Positions 1-6,194 of a stretch of 9,939 nucleotides of DNA are shown here, piece after piece (within the stretch, counting starts at the first letter, position 1; each line of letters starts with the position of its first letter). The position numbers and the translations under genes were made by a program. This stretch comes from Candidatus Eiseniibacteriota bacterium (GTDB lineage: Bacteria; Eisenbacteria; RBG-16-71-46; JAGVPR01), in contig JAGVPR010000175.1 of assembly GCA_020052115.1 (NCBI GenBank), positions 1 to 9,939 on the forward strand, in the 5' to 3' direction. The notes beneath the pieces were generated by a model that was not told the origin of the DNA, made no database searches, and worked only from the letters and a program-made list of their open reading frames with translations.

Positions 1-558
1 CGGCCCGATGAACGCCTGCACGGAAACGAGCGCCCCGCGCGCGGCGGAGAGCATCGCGTCGCGCGTCTCGCCCCCGCGGCGCACGAGGAGCCCGAACCAT
101 CCGCGCCCGTGCTCGTGATGGTGCCGCTCCTCCTCGAGCATCTTCTCCACCACGCGGGCCATCGGACCGAAGCCCGATCCGCGGAACGACTCGATGACGT
201 AGCTGACGGCGACATCCAGGAGCGCGTTTGCGGCGACGAGCGACGCCCAGCGGGGAAGCCGGCGGTCGAGGAACGCCGCCGAAGCGAACTCCGCCGCCGG
301 ACGCCGCTCCACGAGATGCTCCTGGTCGAGCCCGAAGCCCTGGTGGAGCACGCCGTAGAGGAGGCGCGCATGGCCCAGTTCGTCTTGGCCCATCGCGCAG
401 CTTGCGATTCCCGCCTCGAGCGCCGGCGCGCCGAACGTCCACTCGAGGTAGTGATGGCCGAGCAAGAGCTTCGTGTCGGCACACGCGAGGAGAAGCGACT
501 GGAGGAGCGGCCTCATCTCCTCGGCGACCGTTGCCGGCGTGGCGGATTCGTTGCTCAC
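1..558 (-). CDS. paaC: Phenylacetyl-CoA epoxidase-like subunit PaaC (3' end cut by window edge)
   Basis: This is the structural, PaaA-partner subunit of a Paa-type multicomponent ring-epoxidising oxygenase; 186 residues are visible and the C-terminus lies outside the window. It starts with GTG at 558, overlapping the paaB stop by 4 bp (GTGA), which suggests translational coupling. It is an all-helical ferritin-like protein with a GQDELGHA motif (residues 57-64) and an EEERHHHEHG motif (142-151). Aligned by eye to PaaA of this operon, the metal-ligand positions correspond to K30, E60, H63, D115, E144 and H147, so only the first glutamate is replaced (E to K). E. coli PaaC, as I remember it, has lost these residues (DLLGQ in place of DELGH). 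It may therefore be closer to the ancestral duplicate, or may bind a metal. Family assignment is good; activity is unknown. Confidence 0.85.
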   Translation of the reverse strand, partial: MSNESATPATVAEEMRPLLQSLLLACADTKLLLGHHYLEWTFGAPALEAGIASCAMGQDELGHARLLYGVLHQGFGLDQEHLVERRPAAEFASAAFLDRRLPRWASLVAANALLDVAVSYVIESFRGSGFGPMARVVEKMLEEERHHHEHGRGWFGLLVRRGGETRDAMLSAARGALVSVQAFIGP

Positions 559-779
559 GACCCCTCCGGAGGGACGAGGCGCATCGGCCGCGAAACGGCG
601 ATGGCGCGGCGCGGCACGACCCAGAACTCCGCCCAATCTTCCTCGTCGTACAACTTCAAGGCGTAGATCCGCGCCAGATCGTCGGCCGGCGCGTTCACGT
701 TGCCGATGTGACAGAGGGGATCGCCCGGGGCGATGCGCGCGAACACCTCGTAAACGGCCGGTTCGACAGGGACTGTCAT
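555..779 (-). CDS. paaB: Phenylacetyl-CoA epoxidase-like subunit PaaB, short form
   Basis: This is the small bridging subunit of the PaaABC oxygenase, 74 residues. The ATG at 779 was chosen because AGGAG lies 7 nt upstream and family similarity begins just after it; a longer reading from 854 would overlap the 3' end of paaD. The sequence has the PaaB signature VYEVFARIAPG near the N-terminus, an HIGNV segment, and EFWVVPRRAI around residue 52, equivalent to the LYEVFVR and SIWVVK segments of E. coli PaaB. It stops soon after this core, so the roughly 20-residue C-terminal tail of the 95-residue E. coli protein is missing. It lies 34 bp after paaD and overlaps the paaC start by 4 bp. The identification rests on the core motif and on position in the operon. 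Confidence 0.82.
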   Translation of the reverse strand: MTVPVEPAVYEVFARIAPGDPLCHIGNVNAPADDLARIYALKLYDEEDWAEFWVVPRRAIAVSRPMRLVPPEGS

Positions 780-813
780 CGAGCGCTCCTGGACCAGGGA
801 GGTCCGCGAAGGG

Positions 814-1161
814 CTAGAGGCTGTAACCGGACGCCAGGAGAAGCTCGCGGCCACGGGCGGTGAGTCTCTCCTTCGTCCAGGGCGGGCTCCAGACCACTTC
901 GATCTCCACCGAATGAACGCCGCTCACTCCGAGCAGGCGCTCGCGGACGTCGTCCTCGAGCATCTCGCGCGCCGGGCAGCCGATCGCGGTGTAGGTGAGG
1001 ACGATCTTCGCGCAGCCGCCATCGAAACGCGCCCCGTAGACAAGGCCGAGATCCACGATGGAGCAGGGCATCTCCGGGTCGTAGATCCCATCGAGGGCCG
1101 CGAGCAGCTCCGCGGCGCGATCGTCCCCGGCGCCGGCATTCTCTACGCGAGGTCCTGCCAC
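814..1161 (-). CDS. paaD: PaaD-like MIP18/DUF59 iron-sulfur assembly protein
   Basis: A 115-residue protein of the DUF59 (MIP18, PaaD, SufT) family. Members help insert iron-sulfur clusters or metal centres; PaaD is needed for maturation of the Paa oxygenase system. Visible motifs are YDPEMPCSIVDLGLVYG (27-43), the conserved cysteine in AIGCPAREML (59-68), and a VVWSPPWT segment (89-96). Only a GTG at 1161 opens this frame in a sensible place: it follows a good ribosome binding site and makes the gene overlap the end of paaA by 19 bp. E. coli PaaD is about 165 residues and has a C-terminal Cys-rich zinc-ribbon-like part. This one ends after the DUF59 domain, so by length it resembles SufT. 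I call it PaaD-like because it sits inside the paa operon. Confidence 0.83.
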   Translation of the reverse strand: MAGPRVENAGAGDDRAAELLAALDGIYDPEMPCSIVDLGLVYGARFDGGCAKIVLTYTAIGCPAREMLEDDVRERLLGVSGVHSVEIEVVWSPPWTKERLTARGRELLLASGYSL

Positions 1162-2096
1162 AGTCTTCCTTCGAAGAGCGCGTCGGCGCGGCCCTGGATC
1201 ATCTCGACGTACTCCGCGTTTCGCGGCCCGCGACGGCGCCAGCGGTCGAACACTTCGTCCCACGTGATCGGTTGGTCGAAGAGCCAGCGCTTGCCCTTCT
1301 CGTCGAACTCGACGGGGAGTTCGTACTCGAGATCGTACTGCCGCGTGTCCGGGTTGAGATGGGCGGGCACCTTGATCCCGATCTCCTCGCACAGCGGAAC
1401 GACCGCGGACATCCACGTCTGGCGGAGCTGATCGTTCGTCTTCCCCTTGAGACGGTAGGCGAGCTGCGCCGAGTGGCGCTTCCTGTCGTCGGGCAGGCCG
1501 AACCACTCGATGCCCGTCGGGAACATCCAATCCACGGCCTCCTGGAGCGCTTCGCGCACGTCGCCGCCGCAGCGCGCCAGCCGGCGCATCCAGGACTCGC
1601 CGTGGCGCAGGTGGAAGTACTCTTCCTTGTCTATCTTCTTGAGCGCGCGCCGCCAGGGACCGTAGGACGTGTTCTGGAAGATGTCGCCAAGAAGGCAGAT
1701 GCCGGCGCGATCGAAGAAACCGTTCGCGACCGCCATCTCGGCCCAGTTCTCGAGCGGCTGATCGAAGCCGTACGGGTTCTTGAACTCGTTCGGCCGGCGC
1801 TCGTACACGAGCCTGCGCTTCGACTCGCCGAGGTCCTCCATCAGTCGAAACGCGATGTTCGCGTGGCCCAGCTCGTCCTGGATGATGGCCGAGACCGCCA
1901 TGCGGCTCGCGAGCGTGGGCGCGTCCTTCGCGGCGCTGTAGTAGGCCGGTGCGCTCATGAGTTCCGTGTCCGCTTGGACGAGGAGGATGTTCAGAAGCGC
2001 TTTCTTGTAGCCCGGCGTCATCTCGTCCTCGGTCTCGAGTATGTGTCCGGATTGGATCTTCAGGACGAGGGCGTCGTCGTGAGCGGCGTCGAGCAT
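1143..2096 (-). CDS. paaA: Phenylacetyl-CoA epoxidase-like catalytic subunit PaaA (diiron)
   Basis: This is the catalytic diiron subunit of a Paa-type oxygenase, which in the known pathway epoxidises the ring of phenylacetyl-CoA using O2 and electrons from PaaE. It has 317 residues against about 309 in E. coli. Ligand candidates are E45 (QADTEL), E75 and H78 (QDELGHA), D129 (FFDRAG), and E159 and H162 (KEEYFHLRHGE). Other family hallmarks are SYGPW (144-148), WFGLPDD (198-204), and a C-terminal part with YDLEYELPVEFDE. The position four residues before E75 is I71, where E. coli PaaA, from memory, has a lysine (K68) inserted in the metal site. The ATG at 2096 has a GGAG 9 nt upstream. It is first in the operon, with its own promoter 40 bp upstream. 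The substrate could be phenylacetyl-CoA or another aryl-CoA. Confidence 0.92.
   Translation of the reverse strand: MLDAAHDDALVLKIQSGHILETEDEMTPGYKKALLNILLVQADTELMSAPAYYSAAKDAPTLASRMAVSAIIQDELGHANIAFRLMEDLGESKRRLVYERRPNEFKNPYGFDQPLENWAEMAVANGFFDRAGICLLGDIFQNTSYGPWRRALKKIDKEEYFHLRHGESWMRRLARCGGDVREALQEAVDWMFPTGIEWFGLPDDRKRHSAQLAYRLKGKTNDQLRQTWMSAVVPLCEEIGIKVPAHLNPDTRQYDLEYELPVEFDEKGKRWLFDQPITWDEVFDRWRRRGPRNAEYVEMIQGRADALFEGRLWQDLA
1165..1172 (-). promoter_or_regulatory. Ribosome binding site that fixes the paaD GTG start
   Basis: The minus strand reads GAAGGAAG just before the GTG at 1161, with AGGA 5 nt from the start codon. It lies inside the last codons of paaA. No other ATG, GTG or TTG in the paaD frame upstream of the conserved DPE motif is as well placed, so this site supports the overlapping start. 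Confidence 0.55.
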
Positions 2097-2135
2097 GGGC
2101 GGGTCTCCGTGAGTGCGAAAGGGAGCGACGCCGTG

Positions 2136-2164
2136 ATTCTAGCTGCCGTGCGGGCGACCCTCAA
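2136..2164 (-). promoter_or_regulatory. Sigma70-type promoter for the paaADBC operon
   Basis: The minus strand carries TTGAGG (2159-2164), a 17-bp spacer, and TAGAAT (2136-2141): four and five matches to the -35 and -10 consensus. Transcription would begin near 2129, giving a leader of about 33 nt before the paaA ATG. It lies in the 143-bp gap after cstA, so paa can be expressed separately from cstA. No clear operator for a PaaR- or PaaX-type repressor was seen beside it. Confidence 0.6.
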
Positions 2165-2239
2165 CCCCGAGGAGCGATGCGACGCGATGATTCTGCGGCG
2201 GACAAGCGGAGAGTGACGTTTTGAAAAGGACCAGGCGAT

Positions 2240-3949
2240 CTACTGATCCGATAGCGGCGCCGCCGGGGCCCGCGCCCCGCGCCACCATTCGACCGTGAAC
2301 GCCAGCGCCAGCACGATGAGCGTCAGCGCCAAGAGCGCGTTGATCCCCGGCGCGGAGAAGAGCCCCGGCCCCGCGAGCGCGTTTCTCGCGCCGTCGCGAA
2401 GCTGGATCACCAGCGCGACGACCGTCGTGATCAACATGAAGAAGGCGGGGATCTTGATCCACAAGGCGCGTCCCTTGGAGGTGCGCGTGATCCAGGCCGA
2501 CAGAAGGAGCAGCGTGAGCGCCGCGAGAAGCTGGTTCGAGGAGCCGAAGATCGTCCAGACGATGAGCCAGGTCGGCTGCGGCTTGCCGTCCACGAGCACC
2601 GTCCCCGGCGCGAGCACGAGGAAGAGGAGCGGCATGCCGAGCGTGAGCCCGGTCGCGATCCACCGGCCGGCCGCGCCGCGCAGGTGCAGCAGTTCCTCGA
2701 GCAGGTAGCGCCCGAGCCGCGTGGCGACATCGAGCGTGTCGTACACGAAGGTCGCGAACGCGAGCATGCCGAAGGTGAGGCCCCAGTGCACAGGGACGCG
2801 GAGGATTGCGTGCGTGAAGTGCGCGATTCCCTTCGCATAGATGACGCTCGGCGGCGCGTTCAGCTCCGGCGATCCCTTCGCCCAGATCATCACCGTCGTG
2901 AGCGCCATCACCGCCACGACCCCCTCGAGAAGCATCGCGCCGTAGCCGACGAGCGGCGTGTGCGACTCCTTCTGCACCTGCTTGCAGGTCGTCCCCGAAC
3001 AGACGAGCCCGTGGAAGCCGGAGCACGCGCCGCAGGCGATGGTGACGAAGAGGAAGGGGAAGAGCGGCCCGATCCTCGGCGAGAACCACGAGACGAGAGC
3101 GGGGTATTCGGCGCGAAAACCGCCGAAGAGAATGCCGACGAAGCCGACGATCAGCGTGATGTAGAGGAAGTAGCCCCCCAGGTAGCCGCGCGGCTGCAGG
3201 AGAAGCCACATCGGGAGCACGGAGGCGATCCCGCAGTAGAGGAGGATGATGACCCCCCAGGCCACGGCGGGGTTCGAGAACGGCAGGCGGATCGGGATGG
3301 ACTGCCCGGCCACGATGACCGCGAAGAGCGCGGGGATGAAGATGAGCGTGCACAGTCCGAGCGGCGCGCGGAACTTCGTGATCGCGATCCCCATGATCAC
3401 CGCGAGCCCCAGGTAGAGGAAGCTCGACGTCGCCACGCCGCCGCCGATCGCGTGCTCGGCCCCGTCCCACTCCTCGACCGCGAGGAACTGCCGGGCGGTG
3501 ACGTCGGTGAAGGCGACGATGACATAGAGGAGCGACAGCCAGATGAAGGCGACCGAGAGCGCGTACGCGCGCGGTCCGAGGTGCTCCTTGACCATCTCGG
3601 GGATGCTGCGTGCGCCGTGGCGGACCGAGGCCACGAGCGCGGAGAAGTCGTGACAGGCGCCGATGAAGATCGAGCCGAGGACGATCCAGAGGAGCGAGGG
3701 GGCCCAACCGAAGGCGAGTCCGGCCGCGATCGGCCCGACGACCGGCCCGGCCGCCGCGATCGAGGCGAAGTGCTGCGCGAGGAGGATGGGGCGGCGCGTG
3801 GGGACGTAGTCCACACCGTCGTCCATGGAGACGGCCGGGGTCACCCGCGCGTCATCGAGATGAAAGCGCGAGGCGACAAAACGGCCGTAGAGACGGAAGG
3901 CGAAGAAGAACGCGAGCGCGCAGGCGGCGGCGATGACGGCGAGCGGCAT
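2240..3949 (-). CDS. cstA: CstA family carbon-starvation transporter, short form
   Basis: This inner-membrane transporter of the CstA family (E. coli CstA and BtsT import peptides and pyruvate, respectively) has 569 residues, shorter than the roughly 700-residue E. coli proteins but normal for short forms. The ATG at 3949 was chosen over an upstream start at 3988 because AGGGGGG sits just before it and the first helix follows directly. Family motifs are DYVPTRRPILLAQHFASI (47-64) running into AAAGPVVGPIAA, and the GACSGFHGLVCSGTT block (307-321). Many hydrophobic helices run along the whole length. The conserved block holds four cysteines (C306, C309, C317, C322), more than in E. coli. It has its own predicted promoter and precedes the paa operon by 143 bp. 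Substrate is inferred from the family only. Confidence 0.93.
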   Translation of the reverse strand: MPLAVIAAACALAFFFAFRLYGRFVASRFHLDDARVTPAVSMDDGVDYVPTRRPILLAQHFASIAAAGPVVGPIAAGLAFGWAPSLLWIVLGSIFIGACHDFSALVASVRHGARSIPEMVKEHLGPRAYALSVAFIWLSLLYVIVAFTDVTARQFLAVEEWDGAEHAIGGGVATSSFLYLGLAVIMGIAITKFRAPLGLCTLIFIPALFAVIVAGQSIPIRLPFSNPAVAWGVIILLYCGIASVLPMWLLLQPRGYLGGYFLYITLIVGFVGILFGGFRAEYPALVSWFSPRIGPLFPFLFVTIACGACSGFHGLVCSGTTCKQVQKESHTPLVGYGAMLLEGVVAVMALTTVMIWAKGSPELNAPPSVIYAKGIAHFTHAILRVPVHWGLTFGMLAFATFVYDTLDVATRLGRYLLEELLHLRGAAGRWIATGLTLGMPLLFLVLAPGTVLVDGKPQPTWLIVWTIFGSSNQLLAALTLLLLSAWITRTSKGRALWIKIPAFFMLITTVVALVIQLRDGARNALAGPGLFSAPGINALLALTLIVLALAFTVEWWRGARAPAAPLSDQ

Positions 3950-3997
3950 GGACCCCCCTCGAACCACGAACTCAGGCCCGGCGATCAATGGTCCCCG

Positions 3998-4006
3998 ATG
4001 CTAGCA
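3998..4006 (-). promoter_or_regulatory. Candidate extended -10 promoter for cstA
   Basis: The minus strand reads TGC followed by TAGCAT, an extended -10 pattern with four of six consensus matches. The hexamer 17 bp upstream (CTAGGG) is not a recognisable -35. Transcription would start near 3991, about 42 nt before the cstA ATG. The core TGCTAGCA is also an 8-bp palindrome. Confidence 0.35.
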
Positions 4007-4022
4007 CAGGCCGCCGCCCGCC

Positions 4023-4462
4023 CTAGTCGCTCCTGCGACCGCCGGGGCGCCTCGCGCTCACGTCGCCGATCGTCTTGATGATCGCAACACCGGCCAGAAG
4101 ATCTCCGTCAGAACCGCGTCCAGCCAGGCGCCATCGTCGCCAGGGTCACGCGGAGGTTCGTGATCATGTGCGCCGCGAAGAACGGCGCCGCGAACCCCGC
4201 CGCCATCCCGATCACCCCGATGACGGCGTTGCGGATTCCGAAGTAGCGGCCGCGCCGTTCGATCGGAATGAGATCCGACATCCAGGACAGCCACGCCGCC
4301 CCTCCGGCTTGCGTCAGTGCGTTGCCCGCGAAGATGGCCCCCACGAAAAGGGCGAACCGCACATCCAGCGGGAGATGCAGAAAGGGGATGACGCAGAGGG
4401 CCGCCCTCCACGATGGCGAGCCGCTGCGTGCGCCGCGGCTCGCCCGGAGGCAGGGGCATCAC
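4023..4462 (-). pseudogene. Decayed MFS transporter: frameshifted middle piece plus C-terminal tail
   Basis: Remains of a major facilitator superfamily transporter. The clearest part is an 84-residue stretch (4362-4108) with two or three hydrophobic helices around the loop DLIPIERRGRYFGIRN, typical of a mid-N-half MFS segment with GGAAWLSWMSD before it. Upstream, a second frame from 4462 reads EPRRTQRLAIVEG, which appears to join the helix CVIPFLHLPL through a frameshift near 4400. Downstream of the TGA at 4108, a third frame reads LLAGVAIIKTIGDVSARR and ends at a TAG at 4023, resembling an MFS C-terminal tail. Helices 1-2 and most of the second half are missing, so internal deletion as well as frameshift is likely. 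The piece begins 8 bp after the modA stop. Assignment as MFS is from motifs; substrate cannot be told. Confidence 0.65.
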
Positions 4463-4469
4463 GCGGCCG

Positions 4470-5288
4470 TTACTTCTCCGCCGGCGAAGGAACGGGTTTC
4501 GGCGAAGGGACCGGCGCCGACAGCGTAGGTAGCGCCGGAGGCGTACCGAACCCCTGCTCGAAGAGCGCCCGCCGTCCCTCGGCGCCCGTCACGTGGTCCA
4601 TGAACCGCCGTACGGCGTCCGAGTGCAAACCGCCGGAGTGCGCCACCATGACGTACACGATCGGCAGATGCGTCGAATCCGGTATCGCGGCCACCACGCG
4701 GACGGCGTTCGAGGCGATCGCGTCGGTCGTGAACACGAAGCCGGCGTCGGCCGCACCGACCTCCACGAACTGGAGCACCTGGCGGACGCTCTGCCCGAGC
4801 ACCGCCTTCTTCTCCACGGCGGGCCACAGACCGAGCGCCTTGAGGCTCTCGACGGCGTACCCGCCCCCGGATACCGTCTTCGGATCGCCGATCGCGACCC
4901 TCTTGACGCCGTCTCCGGCCAACCCCTCGAGCGTCGTCGGACCGGACTCGAGCGGCGCGATCAAGACAAGCCGGTTCGTCGCGATCTCGCGGCGGGAGGA
5001 GAGGTCGAACGGCCCCTGCCGGGTGAGCGCGCTGACTTCGCGAGAGCTCGCTGACACGAGGACGTCCGGACTCCGCCCTTGACGGATTTGCGCGAGATAC
5101 TCCTCGGCACTGGCGAAGTTGAAGACGACATCCACGCCGGGCGCGGCCTTCTCGAACGACTCACCCAGGACGCGGAACACATCGGCGAGGCTCGCATCGG
5201 CCGCGACCACGATCTCCTCGGCGCGCGCCTTCGGAACAGCGGAGAGCAGCAGGACCGCGAGCATCGCCGGAAGGAAACGGATTGGCAT
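4470..5288 (-). CDS. modA: Periplasmic molybdate-binding protein ModA
   Basis: This is the solute-binding protein of a molybdate (or tungstate) ABC importer, 272 residues. A Sec signal peptide spans residues 1-23 (cleavage after ARA), so the product is periplasmic. Anion-binding regions are ADASLADVF with S33, NFASAEEYLAQI with S60, GDPKTVSGGGYAVESL (135-150) and VEVGAADAGFVFTTDA (175-190). E. coli ModA has a tyrosine where F186 lies here, as I recall. After the last helix there is an unusual Pro-rich tail from about residue 249 (GTPPALPTLS to PSPAEK). The ATG at 5288 has AAAGGAG about 9 nt upstream. No modB or modC is adjacent: the next thing downstream is the MFS remnant and upstream is divergent sdhC. 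Use with a distant permease, or for another oxyanion, is possible. Confidence 0.88.
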   Translation of the reverse strand: MPIRFLPAMLAVLLLSAVPKARAEEIVVAADASLADVFRVLGESFEKAAPGVDVVFNFASAEEYLAQIRQGRSPDVLVSASSREVSALTRQGPFDLSSRREIATNRLVLIAPLESGPTTLEGLAGDGVKRVAIGDPKTVSGGGYAVESLKALGLWPAVEKKAVLGQSVRQVLQFVEVGAADAGFVFTTDAIASNAVRVVAAIPDSTHLPIVYVMVAHSGGLHSDAVRRFMDHVTGAEGRRALFEQGFGTPPALPTLSAPVPSPKPVPSPAEK

Positions 5289-5330
5289 GGAAGATCGCTC
5301 CTTTCGGGCGGGTGTCTGTGAAACAGCGTG

Positions 5331-5339
5331 ATCCTACCA
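5331..5339 (-). promoter_or_regulatory. Candidate extended -10 promoter for modA
   Basis: The minus strand reads TGG followed by TAGGAT, an extended -10 form with four of six consensus matches. It would start transcription near 5324, about 36 nt before the modA ATG. No good -35 is present, and a 14-bp palindrome covers most of that position. No ModE-like site was recognised. Confidence 0.35.
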
Positions 5340-5344
5340 CGAGC

Positions 5345-5358
5345 GCTCCGGCCGGAGC
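5345..5358. repeat. 14-bp perfect palindrome in the modA-sdhC divergent region
   Basis: GCTCCGGCCGGAGC is its own reverse complement. It lies in the 241-bp gap between divergent modA and sdhC and overlaps most of the expected -35 region of the modA promoter, where a repressor or activator could bind. In GC-rich DNA about one such palindrome is expected by chance in 10 kb, so function is only suggested by position. Apart from this and the modA -10, I saw no clear sdhC promoter in the gap (5289-5529). Confidence 0.4.
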
Positions 5359-5529
5359 CCTCGGCAGCGCGCCACGTGGAGCGCCGCGCCGGCGGCCCCG
5401 CCCCGAGCGCGATCCACGCTTGATCTCCGGCGGCGAATCTGGAAGACTCTCAGCGGCCCGATCCGCCCGGGCGGCGGTGGGGAAGGGACAGGGACTACGG
5501 GTCGGGGATCCCGGCCGGGAGAGAACCTC

Positions 5530-6189
5530 ATGGAGCAAGTGAGTCGCTCGAACTTCTGGTTCAAGAGGATCCACTCGTTCGTCGGCATCGTTCCTCTCGG
5601 GATCTTCATCGTCTTTCACTTCATCTTCCACTCGTACTCGCAGCAGGGACCGGCCGCGTACGACGGGCGGATTGACTGGCTCTATTCGCTCCCGCTGCAC
5701 ACGGCGGCGGCGATCTTCCTCGTGTACATCCCGCTGCTATACCACTCGATCGCCGGGACGATCATCACGCTCAAGGCGCGCCCCAACTGGCCGCAGTACC
5801 CGTACTTCGGGAACTTCAAGTTCGTCATCCAGCGGCTGACGGCTCTCGGGCTGATCGCCTTCATCATCGCCCACCTGGTGAAGGCCCGATTCGTCGAACT
5901 CTTCTTCCACGAGAGGATGTCGTGGCTGCACGAGGCGTCGGCGTTGCGGTGGGATTCGGCGCACTACAACCCGCTGAGCTTCCCTTCCTACATTCTCGGC
6001 ATCGTCGCGGTCAGCTTCCACCTGGCGAACGGGCTCTGGACGTTCGGGATCACGTGGGGTATCACGCCGGGGCCGAAGTCCCAGCGCTGGTCTGCGCGGT
6101 TCTCGATCTTCCTGTTCATCGCGCTGACGCTGCTCGGCCTCTACGCTCTCCTCGGCTTCTTCAGGGGTTCGCTGCCGCTCGGGGACTGA
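5530..6189 (+). CDS. sdhC: Succinate dehydrogenase/fumarate reductase cytochrome b558 subunit (diheme SdhC)
   Basis: This is the membrane anchor of a Bacillus-type (type B) succinate:menaquinone oxidoreductase or fumarate reductase, 219 residues with five hydrophobic helices. The four likely haem-ligand histidines are H30, H72, H115 and H164, spaced almost as in B. subtilis SdhC (H28, H70, H113, H155), so two haems b and a menaquinone site are expected. Other family features are RIHSFVGIVPLG (13-24) and the last helix before LLGFFRGSLPLGD. The ATG at 5530 follows GGAGAG with a 6-nt gap. It is the only complete plus-strand gene here. No sdhA or sdhB follows: the next gene is convergent, with only 5 bp between stops. 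The flavoprotein and iron-sulfur subunits must be encoded elsewhere, or this is a spare anchor. The fold assignment is strong. Confidence 0.92.
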   Translation: MEQVSRSNFWFKRIHSFVGIVPLGIFIVFHFIFHSYSQQGPAAYDGRIDWLYSLPLHTAAAIFLVYIPLLYHSIAGTIITLKARPNWPQYPYFGNFKFVIQRLTALGLIAFIIAHLVKARFVELFFHERMSWLHEASALRWDSAHYNPLSFPSYILGIVAVSFHLANGLWTFGITWGITPGPKSQRWSARFSIFLFIALTLLGLYALLGFFRGSLPLGD

Positions 6190-6194
6190 ACGGA

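Noticed and set aside
814..1530. Long minus-strand frame that could extend PaaD to 238 residues
   Set aside because: The upstream half is out of frame inside paaA and is Arg/Pro-rich without similarity; the GTG at 1161 with a ribosome binding site gives a normal DUF59 protein.
2684..4078. Long plus-strand frame of 464 codons opposite cstA
   Set aside because: It is highly charged (Asp, Glu, Arg) and lies antisense to the well-supported CstA frame, the usual shadow of a GC-rich gene.
5420..5448. TTGATC with AAGACT 17 bp later as a promoter for sdhC
   Set aside because: The -10 matches only three of six bases and lacks the TAGnATC form seen elsewhere in the window, so support is too weak.
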